Under the pieces are notes generated by a model that saw nothing but the letters and a program-made list of their open reading frames with translations, did not search any database and was not told where the DNA came from. From Candidatus Handelsmanbacteria bacterium (GTDB lineage Bacteria > Latescibacterota > UBA2968 > UBA8231), in NCBI GenBank assembly GCA_016867395.1, contig VGJS01000037.1, forward strand, positions 1 through 43,749: a stretch of 43,749 nt of DNA, given 5' to 3'. The position numbers and the translations under genes were made by a program. Shown here piece by piece: positions 27,188 through 36,154 of this stretch. Each line of letters opens with the position of its first letter. Within the stretch, counting starts at the first letter, position 1.

Positions 27188-28420
27188 ATGGCAGGCGCCT
27201 TTCTCTGTTACCTCCTGGCGCTGCTGTACCTCCGCCCCGATACCAACAGGGTGCCGCAGGAATGCGAGAACATCGCCTGCCACCTAGCGGCGGGGGAGGG
27301 CTTCTCGCTGTCCTGGTTTTCCGCTGCCGTGCAGCCCAGCGCCAATCAGGAGCCGGTGTATCCCATACTGATGGCCCTCTTTATCCGCTGGGCGCCTGCG
27401 CCCTTGCTGTCCTTGCTGCTCCTGCAGGTCGCCCTATGGCTGTCGGCTGCCTGGGTCCTCTCCGGTTTGGCGCAGCGGCTGGTGGGCGCCCCCCGGCACC
27501 TTACGGCCCTGGCCGTGGCCCTGTGGCCCCCCCTCGCCGCCTATGTCCTCTCCTTTCATCCCCTCTGGTTGCGGGCCGCAGCGCTGATCTTGGTGCTTGC
27601 CCTGGCCTGCCGCTATCGCGAACAACCTGACTGGGGGCGCGCCCTGGCACTGGGATTGGGCCTGGGCGCCGCTGCCCTGGTCCGGGCGTCCTTTCTGGTT
27701 TTGCCCTTGCTGATAGTGCCGTGGGCCCTGCTCGGGGCGACGAGGGGTGAGGCAGTTATAGCGAACCAGTTAAGTCTGTACCTAAATAGATTGACGCGGA
27801 GGATACCCCACCTGCTGATCATCGGGATGGCGGCCGGGGCAGTGCTCTCGCCCTGGGTGTTCCGCAACTGGATGGTGCTGGGCGCCTGGGTGCCAGGCAC
27901 CACCACGGCCGGTTACACCGCCCTGCTGGGCAACCACCCAGGGGCCAGCGGGGCGATGGACGCTGACGCACTGCGGCCGATGGTGGGATTCTCGGCGGCG
28001 TTCTGGCTACTGCCAGAGGTAGAGCGCGACAAGGTTTTTCGCCAGCAGGTCCTCGCCTTTTGGAAGGAGCACCCCGGCGAAGCCCTGGGGCTGTACCTAA
28101 AAAAGCTGGTCTATCTGTGGACCTGGTGGCCCGGCGTGGGAGCGATCTATCCTTCAAGCTGGACCTGGGGTTACCTGGCGCTGTGGTCCGTATCGCTCCC
28201 CATGATCCTGATCGGCTGGCGTTTGGCGAGGCGGGACGGGGCGGCAGTGGCTCCGGGTCTGTTCCTGGGCCTATGGTGTCTTTTCTCCTTGCTCTATGCC
28301 CTGTTTGCGGTGAATCTGCGCTTTCGCTTTGAATCAGAGGTGTTGTTGCTGCCATACGCCTTGGTAAGCGCCCAGTACCTGGTCCAAAAGGCAAGCGGAT
28401 GGCGCCGGCAGAACAGGTAG
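27188..28420 (+). CDS. GT-C type membrane glycosyltransferase (PMT/ArnT-like)
   Basis: This is a polytopic membrane protein of 410 residues with about ten hydrophobic helices. The first periplasmic loop after helix 1 is acidic (RPDTNRVPQECENIACHLAAGEGFSL), followed by QEPVYPILMALF; later come LVRASFLVLPLL, PWVFRNWMVLGAWVPGTT and LLGNHPGASG. This pattern is typical of the dolichyl-phosphate-mannose protein mannosyltransferase/ArnT-like superfamily, which uses polyprenyl-phosphate sugars. The substrate is unknown. I chose the ATG at 27188 because GGGGAGG lies 7 bases upstream; an in-frame ATG at 27146 has no such site. Its base composition is somewhat less GC-rich than its neighbours (for example 27750-27800), a hint of transfer or weaker codon selection. 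Confidence 0.75.
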   Translation: MAGAFLCYLLALLYLRPDTNRVPQECENIACHLAAGEGFSLSWFSAAVQPSANQEPVYPILMALFIRWAPAPLLSLLLLQVALWLSAAWVLSGLAQRLVGAPRHLTALAVALWPPLAAYVLSFHPLWLRAAALILVLALACRYREQPDWGRALALGLGLGAAALVRASFLVLPLLIVPWALLGATRGEAVIANQLSLYLNRLTRRIPHLLIIGMAAGAVLSPWVFRNWMVLGAWVPGTTTAGYTALLGNHPGASGAMDADALRPMVGFSAAFWLLPEVERDKVFRQQVLAFWKEHPGEALGLYLKKLVYLWTWWPGVGAIYPSSWTWGYLALWSVSLPMILIGWRLARRDGAAVAPGLFLGLWCLFSLLYALFAVNLRFRFESEVLLLPYALVSAQYLVQKASGWRRQNR

Positions 28421-28423
28421 ACT

Positions 28424-28455
28424 CTTCCGGCTACCCTTAGGCGCCGGAAGACTTT
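28424..28455 (+). terminator. possible terminator after the glycosyltransferase gene
   Basis: CTTCCGGC (28424-28431) pairs with GCCGGAAG (28443-28450) around an 11-base loop, followed by ACTTTT. The T-run is short. The rest of the gap up to 28604 holds an AT-rich stretch at 28495-28545 (unusual for this window) that probably contains the promoter of the next gene; no single -35/-10 pair stands out. Confidence 0.45.
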
Positions 28456-28604
28456 TCCGGCCCCCCAGCCGGAACTGCTGTTCCCTATCCTGCGCTTCAA
28501 TATCAAATTTATCAATACTTTATAGACTAATCTCTCCACCATAGAGCCGAGGCACGCCATTTGCAATCTCTCCGGGGTGAACCTCCCTTTCCCCTGATAG
28601 AGAG

Positions 28605-28814
28605 ATGGAAAGCTCCTCCCTTTCCCGCCATTTCGATCTGCGGCTGAAGGAACTCAACCAGCAGATCCACAGTTGTCTTAAGGACGTGCGCAAGCACCTC
28701 CAGGAGCTGGAGCAGGCCGCCGCCCAGCAGACCCGGACCGCCGGCCCGCCCAAGGACTTCGCCCGACTGCTGAAGGAGAGTTTGCAGCAGCGCACCCCGC
28801 CTCCCGGAAAATGA
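28605..28814 (+). CDS. small helical protein, function unknown
   Basis: This predicted protein has 69 residues. Residues 8-42 (FDLRLKELNQQIHSCLKDVR, then KHLQELEQAA) show a regular heptad-like spacing of Leu and Ile and are likely a coiled coil; the tail is Pro- and Lys-rich. A GATAGAGAG run, a weak ribosome binding site, directly precedes the ATG, and an AT-rich promoter-like region is upstream. The alternative is that it is a chance frame in GC-rich DNA, but the amphipathic helix and its upstream signals favour a real gene. I do not recognise a family. Confidence 0.5.
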   Translation: MESSSLSRHFDLRLKELNQQIHSCLKDVRKHLQELEQAAAQQTRTAGPPKDFARLLKESLQQRTPPPGK

Positions 28815-28844
28815 CCCCCCGCCGCACCGCCGACGCATTTGCAG

Positions 28845-28874
28845 TTGCTCCTTGGGCGCCGGCGGCCCTATTTT
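28845..28874 (+). promoter_or_regulatory. candidate promoter for the lytic transglycosylase gene
   Basis: TTGCTC (28845-28850) and TATTTT (28869-28874) are 18 bases apart and end 41 bases before the ATG at 28916. The matches are moderate, but the TATTTTAG is the only AT-rich spot in the gap. Confidence 0.4.
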
Positions 28875-28915
28875 AGCAGTAGCCCATCCCTATCCCAGCA
28901 CTCGCCATTCGCGCC

Positions 28916-31150
28916 ATGCCATCGCTATCATTGTCACCTGCCCGGAAGTGGCTGCTGGCCGGCTCGGCCGCCCTCGCGGTCCTGATCCTTGCCTTCATTT
29001 TTTTGCGACCCGCGCCCCCGCCGCCGCTGCCGGCCTCGCATTCTGCCCAGGCGCTCGCCGATTCCACGGCGCCGGCTCCACCCCTGCCCGAGCCCCCCTT
29101 ATGCGCGCCTGGTTCGCCCGGAGCGAAGGTGGCCGGGCTCCTCATCCTCCAGAACTACCGCGAGGCCCGTCGGCTGCTCGACACCCTCAAAGCCCGGGAC
29201 CCGCACGAAGCCCAGGGACTCGGCTTCCAGCGGGCCTTCTGCGCCCAGGCCCAGGGGGATTATCCGGCTGCCCTCGTCGCCCTGGGTTCACTGACCCAAG
29301 CCCACCCTGACCTCGAAGGCCACCGCCGCCTCTGGCTGGCCCGCGGCCTGGCGGAGACCGGCGCCTCGCAGGAGGCCCTCGCCCACTACGATACGCTCCT
29401 GGCCGCCGACCCGCCGCCCTCGCTGCGGGAGGAAGCCCGGCTGTGCCTGGCCGAGTTGTGCCTGAAGCAGAAACAACCCCCCCGGGCCTTGGAACTGCTC
29501 GCCGCAGCCGCGGCCGGCCCCCGGGCCCCCGAAGCCCTGGCCCGCCTGGCCCAGCTCGACCCAGCCCTCCGCCCGCACCGGGTGCGCCTGTGGCGCGAGT
29601 TCCCCTCCCAGCCCCTGGCCCTGGAGACCGCCCTGCAGGCCGCCACGCCACTCTCCCCAGAGGAGGACTGCGCCCGGGCCCAGGTTTATCTGGCCCACAA
29701 GCGCCACAGCCAGGCCGCCCAGTTGCTCGAAACCCTGCTGGCCGCCAAGCCCAAAGCGCCCCTGGGCGCCGAGGCCCGGCTGCTGCTGGGCCGGGTCCGC
29801 GCCGCCGAAGGCCAGTGGGAGGAGGCCCGCGCCCTCTTTGCCCGGCTGTGGGAGAAGGAGCGCCACCCCGCAGCCCTCTACCACCTGGCCGGCGCCCTGG
29901 TCCGGCTCGATCGCGATGGTCAGGCCCTGGACCGCTACCGCCATTTCGCCGAGCGCCTCCCCCAGGACACCCTGGCCCACGAGGCCCTCTGGCAGGCGGG
30001 CCGAATCGCCGAGCGGGGCGATCACTTCGACCTGGCCTACCAGTTATACACCCGTCTGGTCGAGCACTATCCCGCCAGCCCGAACTGGGGCGAGGCCCGC
30101 TGGCGCAGCGGCTTCATGGCCTATTGCCGGGGCGAGGACGCCCGAGCCCTGGAGGTCTTCGCCGCCCTGGGCAGCCAGGCTACCGACCCCCATCTGGCCG
30201 ACCAGGGGTTGTTCTGGGCCGGCAAGGCCGCCCTTCGCCTGGGCCGCGCCGAGGAGGCCGGGCGCTTCTTCCAGGAGGCGGCTGACCACTTCCCCCGCTC
30301 CTACTACGCCGCCCGTGCCCTGGGCCTGGGATACCAGCCCAAGCTGGCGGCAGAGGCGGATTCCGGTACGACCAGTGAGTACCTGTCCATATTCGCCATA
30401 ACCATTCACCGGCCAACCCCGACCATCCTCCCCGACTCCAGCGCCCTGCCCCAGCCGCCTCACACCCGCCGCGCCCTGGCCCTGCTCAAACTGGGGTTCC
30501 TGGACCTGGCCCTAGCCGAGCTGCCCGGCAGCGGCCCCCTTGCCCCGCCGGAACTGGCCGCCCTCAAGGCCATTCGCGACCGCTGCGAGGAGCTGGAACT
30601 GCGCCAGCGCTCCCTGCGCCTCTCCGCCCGCATCGTCGCCTACGACTACGGGCCCCGCGAGTTGCCCCGCGCCTTTCCCCGCTATTATTTTGACCGGATT
30701 CAGGCCGCCGCCAGGGAGGCCCAGGTGGACCCCTGTCTGGTGATCTCGGTGATGCGGCAGGAGAGTTTCTTCGACTCGGGGGCGGTGTCGCCGGTGGGGG
30801 CGCTGGGCCTGATGCAGATCATGCCGCAGACCGGCCAGCAACTGGCCCGCCAGTTGGGAGTTGCCCCCTTTGCGCGGGAGCGACTCTTCGAGCCCCAGCT
30901 CTCCATCCGCCTCGGCAGCCACTATCTGGGCGAGCAGGTGCGGGCCTTCCAGGCCGGCCCGGCCCCCCATCTGGGCCTGGAGCTGGGCCTGGCCGCGTAC
31001 AACGCCGGCCCAGAGACCGCACGCCGCTGGCTGGGGCGCTACCCGCACGCCGATCTCGATCTCTTCGTCGAGCGCATCCCCTACAAGGAGACCCGGCTCT
31101 ACGTCAAGAAGGTGATGCGGAACTTCGCCATCTACAAAACCCTCACCTAG
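28916..31150 (+). CDS. soluble lytic murein transglycosylase (Slt70-like) with TPR region
   Basis: This enzyme cleaves the glycan strands of peptidoglycan in the periplasm. It has 744 residues. One N-terminal membrane or signal segment (about 11-32) is followed by a Pro/Ala linker and a long superhelical region of TPR-like helices (about 70-580, for example ALYHLAGALVRLDRDGQALDRY and AHEALWQAGRIAERGDHFDLAYQLY). The C-terminal SLT domain (about 585-740) has the catalytic Glu616 in VMRQESFFDSGAVSPVGALG, then LMQIMPQTG, GSHYLGE and LAAYNAGP. Closest in layout to E. coli Slt70 and its relatives. It ends with TAG. Confidence 0.93.
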   Translation: MPSLSLSPARKWLLAGSAALAVLILAFIFLRPAPPPPLPASHSAQALADSTAPAPPLPEPPLCAPGSPGAKVAGLLILQNYREARRLLDTLKARDPHEAQGLGFQRAFCAQAQGDYPAALVALGSLTQAHPDLEGHRRLWLARGLAETGASQEALAHYDTLLAADPPPSLREEARLCLAELCLKQKQPPRALELLAAAAAGPRAPEALARLAQLDPALRPHRVRLWREFPSQPLALETALQAATPLSPEEDCARAQVYLAHKRHSQAAQLLETLLAAKPKAPLGAEARLLLGRVRAAEGQWEEARALFARLWEKERHPAALYHLAGALVRLDRDGQALDRYRHFAERLPQDTLAHEALWQAGRIAERGDHFDLAYQLYTRLVEHYPASPNWGEARWRSGFMAYCRGEDARALEVFAALGSQATDPHLADQGLFWAGKAALRLGRAEEAGRFFQEAADHFPRSYYAARALGLGYQPKLAAEADSGTTSEYLSIFAITIHRPTPTILPDSSALPQPPHTRRALALLKLGFLDLALAELPGSGPLAPPELAALKAIRDRCEELELRQRSLRLSARIVAYDYGPRELPRAFPRYYFDRIQAAAREAQVDPCLVISVMRQESFFDSGAVSPVGALGLMQIMPQTGQQLARQLGVAPFARERLFEPQLSIRLGSHYLGEQVRAFQAGPAPHLGLELGLAAYNAGPETARRWLGRYPHADLDLFVERIPYKETRLYVKKVMRNFAIYKTLT

Positions 31151-31161
31151 GTCTGCGGCCG

Positions 31162-31377
31162 ATGAGCGACTCCGATCCCGATCCCCAGAAAAAGGTGCGC
31201 CTCGGCGAGGATACCTTCATCATACTCTGCATCCTCGCCCTGTGGCCGGTGATCCTGGGCTGGGACGAACCGGTGTACGAGTTCGCCCTGTACGTGGCCC
31301 TGGCCGGATTGCTGGTGATCTTCTTCCGGCGGGTGAAGCGTTTCCGCCGCGCCAGCGACCAGTTGAACCGGGACTGA
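31162..31377 (+). CDS. small two-helix membrane protein, function unknown
   Basis: This predicted protein has 71 residues: a charged N-terminus (SDSDPDPQKKVRLGEDT), two hydrophobic helices (FIILCILALWPVILGW and YEFALYVALAGLLVIFF) and a basic tail (RRVKRFRRASDQLNRD). It begins 11 bases after the lytic transglycosylase stop and is probably cotranscribed. I know no family for it. It ends 5 bases before the convergent broken dioxygenase gene. Confidence 0.7.
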   Translation: MSDSDPDPQKKVRLGEDTFIILCILALWPVILGWDEPVYEFALYVALAGLLVIFFRRVKRFRRASDQLNRD

Positions 31378-31382
31378 ATCCC

Positions 31383-32184
31383 TCAGCGGTACCCCAGCTT
31401 TACCAGCGGGCGCAGCATCGACTGCCGGCGCGGGCCGCCCCCTCCAGAAAGGCCGGGTCGTAGACCCTTTCGGCGGGACCGAAAGGGTTCTGGGTCCGCA
31501 TCCGTTCCCCCAATGACTCGTAGTTGCGCCGCATTTCCTCGAAATGCGCTTACTGGGCGGGGCGGGTGGAGATGCTGAGGGTGCACATGCGCCGCTGGGG
31601 GCCCCCGCCGCAGGCGGCGTGCCAGAGCCGCTGGTTGAAACCGATCATGTCGCCAGGCTCCGAGACCAGCGGGTAGGAGGGCATCTGGTCTCCCGCCTGG
31701 GCAAAGGGGTAGAAGGGCGGCCTTTCGATGCGGTGGAAAAGCTCAAAGACGGAGGTCCTCATGGGCTCCCGTTGGGAACCGGGGATCACCTGCGGGCAGC
31801 CCGAGTCCTGCCCGACCGAATCGAGGTAAAAGGCTACCTTGATGATTTGGTGATCGGGCAACAGGGCGTGGCGGTCGGGGCGCCACTCGGTGTTGCCGAC
31901 GTAGTAGTTGGAGTCGGAGGGCCAGTACACGAAATCCGGCCCCAGCAACCCCTCGACCACCCCGTAGATGCGGTCGTCCTCCAAAAGGTCCAGCAGCGCC
32001 GGCAGCCTTGCGAAGTACTGGAGCACCATTTGGCGCTGGCGCCCGTCGGGGGGGCCCCGCCCCTGGCTTGGCGCATCAATTCGTTGAACTGGCGGGAGAT
32101 TTCGGCCGTCTCAGCTGGGGTGAGGTGCCGCCGGAAGACCAGAAACCCGAAGGTGTCCTAAAAAGCGAAGTGTTCAGGGGTCAC
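31383..32184 (-). pseudogene. broken phytanoyl-CoA dioxygenase (PhyH) family gene
   Basis: Reading on the minus strand from a GTG at 32182-32184 gives VTPEHFAF, then an in-frame TAG (32158-32160), then DTFGFLVFRRHLTPAE, a normal PhyH N-terminus. A shift at a run of seven G (32048-32054 on plus) moves to the frame with RQRQMVLQYFARLPALLDLL, LLGPDFVYW and SGCPQVIPGSQREP. An in-frame TAA (31550-31552) interrupts before AHFEEMRRNYESLGERM, and another shift near 31435 leads to the end MLRPLVKLGYR and TGA. The iron motif HxD seems changed (TEWRPD where the family has T-x-W-H-x-D); the distal His is present in RLWHAACGG. It is the last gene of its operon, overlapping the DedA gene by 11 bases. The longest intact part is only 159 residues. 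Confidence 0.85.
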
Positions 32185-32821
32185 GCCGGCTCTTCTCCCG
32201 CCAATGGCGGACGAACTCCACCACCATCGGCAGCACCGACAGGCCGATGATGGCGAGGATCACCAGGCTGAAGTTCTGCTTGACGATGGGCAGGTTGCCA
32301 AAGAAGTACCCCGCGTACACCAGGCCCGGCACCCAGAGCAGGGCGCCCACCACGTTGAAGGAGAAGAAGCGGCGGTAGCTCATCTCGCCGATGCCGGCCA
32401 CAAAGGGAGCAAAGGTGCGGATGATGGGCACGAAGCGGGCGATGATGATGGTCTTGCCCCCGTGTTTCTCGTAGAAGGCGTGCGTGCGGTGCAGATGCGC
32501 GGGGTTGAAGAACCAGGACTTCTGGCGGGTGAAGACCTTGGGGCCCAGGTAGTGGCCGATCCAGTAGTTGGTCGCGTCCCCCAGCACCGCGGCCACCAAA
32601 AGCAGCCCGACCACGGCGCTGGGGTCCAGGGCTCCGGTGGCGGCGATGGCACCGGTGGCGAAGAGCAGCGAGTCGCCCGGCAGGAAGGGGGTCACTACCA
32701 GCCCGGTCTCGGCGAAGACCACCAAAAAGAGGATCAGATACACCCAGAGCCCGTACGCGCTGACCAACTCGTACAGATGGGCATCGAGGTGCAGGAACAG
32801 GTCGAGCAGTTGCGCAATCAC
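32174..32821 (-). CDS. DedA family membrane protein
   Basis: This is a DedA/VTT-domain inner-membrane protein of 215 residues; members of this family act as lipid scramblases or flippases linked to undecaprenyl-phosphate recycling and membrane homeostasis. Typical motifs are visible: FAETGLVVTPFLPGDSLLF, GDATNYWIGHYLGPKVF, FYEKHGGKTIIIARFVPIIR and FVAGIGEMSYRRFFSFNVVGA. The start is a GTG at 32819-32821 that overlaps the mutY stop by three bases (GTGA), with GGAGAAAG upstream. The longer frame beyond is a mutY shadow. Confidence 0.93.
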   Translation of the reverse strand: MIAQLLDLFLHLDAHLYELVSAYGLWVYLILFLVVFAETGLVVTPFLPGDSLLFATGAIAATGALDPSAVVGLLLVAAVLGDATNYWIGHYLGPKVFTRQKSWFFNPAHLHRTHAFYEKHGGKTIIIARFVPIIRTFAPFVAGIGEMSYRRFFSFNVVGALLWVPGLVYAGYFFGNLPIVKQNFSLVILAIIGLSVLPMVVEFVRHWREKSRRDP

Positions 32822-33954
32822 GCTCTTTCTCCATTGTTTGAGCGCCCCGGGGAGTATTCCAAATCGCCCAGTCCAAGCTCTTCGATTATGCGCCGATCGG
32901 CCCGCGAGAAGGCGTACTGAGCCAGTTCTGCCGGGGCAGCCCAGCGCCAGGCCGCGCAGCCGATGGCCTGGGGCTCGCCGCTTTTCCAACGGGCGCCAAA
33001 GGCGTGCAGGGTGATGCTGAAGTGGGTGAAGCCGTGCTCCACCCTGGCCAGGCATTCTCCCACCTCGATCTCGACGGCCAACTCCTCGCGGATCTCGCGG
33101 GCCAGGCATTCCGCCAAGGTCTCCCACTCCTCCTGTTTTCCCCCCGGAAACTCCCACAGCCCCCCCAACAATCCTTCGCTGGGGCGCTGGGCGATGAGCA
33201 ATCTGCCCCTTTTCCAGATCAGGCCCGCGGCCACCTGGTAGTGGGGGCGGGGCTTGCGCGGGGTTTTGCGCGGCAAGAGAGCGGGGTCCTCCAGTTCGCG
33301 CAGGGCGCGGCAGCCCTCCCGCACTGGGCACTCCCCGCAGTGCGGTTTGGCCGGGGTGCAGACCCTGGCCCCCAACTCCATCATCGCCTGGTTGAAGTCC
33401 CCGGCCCGGCCAGGGGCCAGCAGTCTTTCGGCGGCCCCGATGAGGGCGGTTTTGGCCGCCCCCCGGCGCGGGTCCTCCTCGAAGCGCAGGAGTCGGCACA
33501 GCACCCGCTCCACGTTGCCGTCCAGCACCGGGTGGTCGCGGTCAAAGGCGATGCTGCTCACCGCGGCGGCGGTATACGGGCCGATGCCGGGCAGGGCGAG
33601 CAGCCCCTCGTACGTGTCGGGCAACAGCCCGCCCAGGGCGACAATCTCTTTGGCGGCTTTGTGGACATTTCGGGCCCGCGCATAATACCCCAACCCCTCC
33701 CAGACCTTAAGCACCTGGTCCTCGCCGGCCCCGGCCAGGGCCTGCACCGTGGGAAAGGCCCGAAGGAAGCGAGCGAAGTACTCGCCCACCTGCTTCACCC
33801 GGGTCTGTTGCAACATGATCTCGGAGATCCAGATGTGATAGGGATCGCGGCTGTGGCGCCAGGCCAGGTCGCGCCGGTGGGCCCCGTACCAGGCCAGTAG
33901 TTTGTAGCGGAAGGCCGCGATGCGCCGCCGCGTGGCCAGCCAGTCTGCTACCAT
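32818..33954 (-). CDS. mutY: A/G-specific adenine glycosylase
   Basis: MutY removes adenine mispaired with 8-oxoguanine, preventing G:C to T:A changes. The protein has 378 residues. The helix-hairpin-helix DNA-binding region is LLALPGIGPYTAAAV, the catalytic Glu is in SEIMLQQTRV, Asp in VLDGNVERVL, and the iron-sulfur cluster motif CTPAKPHCGECPVREGC keeps the C-x6-C-x2-C-x5-C spacing. The C-terminal Nudix-like domain (about 225-360) has LWEFPGGKQEEWET and a degenerate Nudix box REIREEL, as normal for MutY. The ATG at 33952-33954, with AGGAGCGGGG upstream, overlaps the previous gene by seven bases. It appears intact, which matters because of the many nonsense changes nearby. Confidence 0.95.
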   Translation of the reverse strand: MVADWLATRRRIAAFRYKLLAWYGAHRRDLAWRHSRDPYHIWISEIMLQQTRVKQVGEYFARFLRAFPTVQALAGAGEDQVLKVWEGLGYYARARNVHKAAKEIVALGGLLPDTYEGLLALPGIGPYTAAAVSSIAFDRDHPVLDGNVERVLCRLLRFEEDPRRGAAKTALIGAAERLLAPGRAGDFNQAMMELGARVCTPAKPHCGECPVREGCRALRELEDPALLPRKTPRKPRPHYQVAAGLIWKRGRLLIAQRPSEGLLGGLWEFPGGKQEEWETLAECLAREIREELAVEIEVGECLARVEHGFTHFSITLHAFGARWKSGEPQAIGCAAWRWAAPAELAQYAFSRADRRIIEELGLGDLEYSPGRSNNGERA

Positions 33955-34967
33955 CCCCGCTCCTGCTGGGCGCGGCGCAGGGCCTCGGCCCAGGCGCCTG
34001 GCTGCAACGCCTCCAGCACAGCGCCCCCCACCTGAGCCGGCCCGGCGGCCAGCAGGGCGTTGAGCACCGCCTCCTCCGCCGCCTCGGCCCCGGCCCCGAA
34101 GAGCGCCGGTAGCCCCTCCTCGTCCAGCGTAGGGGTCGGCAACGCTACCCCCTCCCCCGCCGGCCCCCGGATCGAAAAGGCCAGCACCGTCCCCTGGCGG
34201 GTGGCGCTGTCTAACAGCCCAACCTTGGTCAGCCCCAGTCCCGTGCGGACGGCCAGGCGGTCTAGCTGGTGGGGCAAGAAGGGCGCGTCGGTGGCCAGCA
34301 CCGCGGCGCAGGAACCGGGTTTGCCCTGCGGCAGGGAGGTCCACAGATCTAGTGGATAACCGTCGGCCCACAGCCGCGAGCCGCCCCCCGCCGCCACCAG
34401 CACCCCCACGAGGTACTCGCCGCTGCGCCTGGAGGAAGTGCCCACCCCCCCCTTTAGGCCAAAGGCCCCCAGGCCCCGGCCGATTCCGGCATTGCCTTCC
34501 CGAACCTGGGCGCCCGCGGTCCGCAGGGCAGCGCGCAACTGCGCCTCGGCAGCGGCGCGGTATACTAGGGCAGGAGGATTAAGGTCTCCCACCCCCAACA
34601 CCAGGGGCGGCCAGCCGGTTTCCAGGTCCAGGTCCGGATCGCGGCCCAGCCCATAGCCCAGCAGCCCCTCGTAGAGTTTGCCAACGGCCGCGGGGGGGGC
34701 CAGCAGGATGGGCGAGGAGAAGCTGCCAAAATCCTCCAGCACCTGCAAACCCGTGAGGGGGCTACCCCCGTCGGTGGTCCAGTGCCCGATGGGCAGTCGC
34801 CGCTCCTTGATCTCCAGCGGATAGGGCAGGATGGCGCTGATCCCCGCGTAGAGCCCCTCGCCGTCGATGCCGGCGTGGCCTACCAGCACCCCCTCCACAT
34901 CGGCGATGCTGTTGGCCGGCCCCGGCGGGAGGACGCCCACCGCCAACCCCAGTTCGCGCAGCCGCAT
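33948..34967 (-). CDS. S58 (DmpA-type) aminopeptidase, cytoplasmic
   Basis: This 339-residue protein belongs to peptidase family S58 (DmpA, BapA and relatives), N-terminal-nucleophile enzymes that cut themselves into two chains and then release N-terminal residues, often D- or beta-amino acids. Motifs: GPANSIADVEGVLVGH, GLKGGVGTSSRRSG and the probable nucleophile Ser in GSCAAVLATDAPFLPHQLDRL. There is no signal peptide. The start may be ATG 34965-34967 or the GTG just before it, both overlapping the stop of the upstream paralogue (GTGATG). The protein is only distantly similar to its neighbour, so the pair is old. Confidence 0.85.
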   Translation of the reverse strand: MRLRELGLAVGVLPPGPANSIADVEGVLVGHAGIDGEGLYAGISAILPYPLEIKERRLPIGHWTTDGGSPLTGLQVLEDFGSFSSPILLAPPAAVGKLYEGLLGYGLGRDPDLDLETGWPPLVLGVGDLNPPALVYRAAAEAQLRAALRTAGAQVREGNAGIGRGLGAFGLKGGVGTSSRRSGEYLVGVLVAAGGGSRLWADGYPLDLWTSLPQGKPGSCAAVLATDAPFLPHQLDRLAVRTGLGLTKVGLLDSATRQGTVLAFSIRGPAGEGVALPTPTLDEEGLPALFGAGAEAAEEAVLNALLAAGPAQVGGAVLEALQPGAWAEALRRAQQERGW

Positions 34968-36154
34968 CACTTGATCCGGCCGTGGCGGCGTAGCACCTCG
35001 GCCAGGCGGTCGAGGGGCAGGGCGTGGATGAGGTGGCCGTCGCGGCCGGCCATCGTCTGGGCCATGGTTAGGGAATTGAGGATGGCCTCCTCGGTGGCCT
35101 CCACCACCCCCTGGTACAGGCGGGTAAGCGGGCCGTCGGCCAGCCCCTCCAGGGGCTGCACCCCCGCACGGGCGCGGCGCTGGACTATGGAAAAGGCGAT
35201 GAAGATATCCCCGCTACTGTGGGTGGAGATCCCGCCGGTGCGGGCCATCCCCAGGCTCACCCGCTTGGCCAACTGCCGCAGTTGCAGGGGGAGGAGGGGG
35301 GCGTCGGTGGCCACCGCCGCCAGCATGGACTTGGTCTGGCCGGGCCGCTCGGGCAGCAGGTCGGGTATCTCGCGGCCCACCGGCACCCCGTCGATCATCA
35401 ACTGGGCCCGTCGGCCGTGGTTGGCCTGCACCAGCACCCCTACCGCAAAGCGCCGGTCCCCGGCCTCCACCAGGCGCGAGGAGGTGCCGGTGCCGGCCTT
35501 GAACTCATAGGCCCGCATCCCTGTGCCTCCCCCGGTGCAGCCCTCTTCCACCGGCCCACCCCACGCCCCCTCCAGGGCCCGACGCACATGCTCGGTATGG
35601 AGGTGCCCTCCGGCGGTGTCGTGGAGGAAATCGGCCCAGGTCTCCCCCACCACCGGCTCGGCGCCGGCGAGAGCCTCTGGGTCGCGCTCCAGCATATAGC
35701 CCAGGGCCGCGCTGTAGGCCGCCCCCACACTGCCGGTGTCGGTGAAGAGGATGGGGGCCCCCAGCCAGCCAGTGCGACGCAGCGGGCCCACCCCGGTCAG
35801 TTCCCCGTTGCCGTTGAGGGTGAAGTCCGCGGCCAGCACCGGCTCGCGGCTGAGCACCCCGCCGTGGGGCAGGATGGCGGTGACACCCGTGCGCACCGGA
35901 CCTTTGCCAATCACCAGCGACCCCTCACCCGCGATCAGGGTCACCTGGCCCACCCGCACTCCCGGCACGTCGGTGATGGCGTTGAGCGGGCCGGTGGGCA
36001 GGGAGCCGATGCTCAGGCCCAACTGGCGCAGGCGGAGGTGATCCTTAGGCAAAGCCTGGGCCAGGGCAGGCAGCCGGCCCTGGAGCGTGGCGCCCAGGGT
36101 CATGCCGAGGAAATGACGCCGCGAAAGCGGCGCTTCAGCGAAGTCGGGCGGCAA
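34967..36154 (-). CDS. S58 (DmpA-type) aminopeptidase, Tat-exported
   Basis: This 395-residue S58 peptidase has a twin-arginine signal ([14 protein letters not shown], cleavage likely near ALAQA), so it should fold in the cytoplasm and be exported to the periplasm. Family motifs: [39 protein letters not shown] and the probable nucleophile Ser in [15 protein letters not shown]. The start appears to be a TTG at 36152-36154: it has GGGAGA eight bases upstream, and the next Met lies after the twin arginines. It overlaps the upstream dehydrogenase gene by 20 bases. The tandem with a cytoplasmic paralogue suggests peptide use on both sides of the membrane. Confidence 0.87.
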   Translation of the reverse strand: MPPDFAEAPLSRRHFLGMTLGATLQGRLPALAQALPKDHLRLRQLGLSIGSLPTGPLNAITDVPGVRVGQVTLIAGEGSLVIGKGPVRTGVTAILPHGGVLSREPVLAADFTLNGNGELTGVGPLRRTGWLGAPILFTDTGSVGAAYSAALGYMLERDPEALAGAEPVVGETWADFLHDTAGGHLHTEHVRRALEGAWGGPVEEGCTGGGTGMRAYEFKAGTGTSSRLVEAGDRRFAVGVLVQANHGRRAQLMIDGVPVGREIPDLLPERPGQTKSMLAAVATDAPLLPLQLRQLAKRVSLGMARTGGISTHSSGDIFIAFSIVQRRARAGVQPLEGLADGPLTRLYQGVVEATEEAILNSLTMAQTMAGRDGHLIHALPLDRLAEVLRRHGRIK

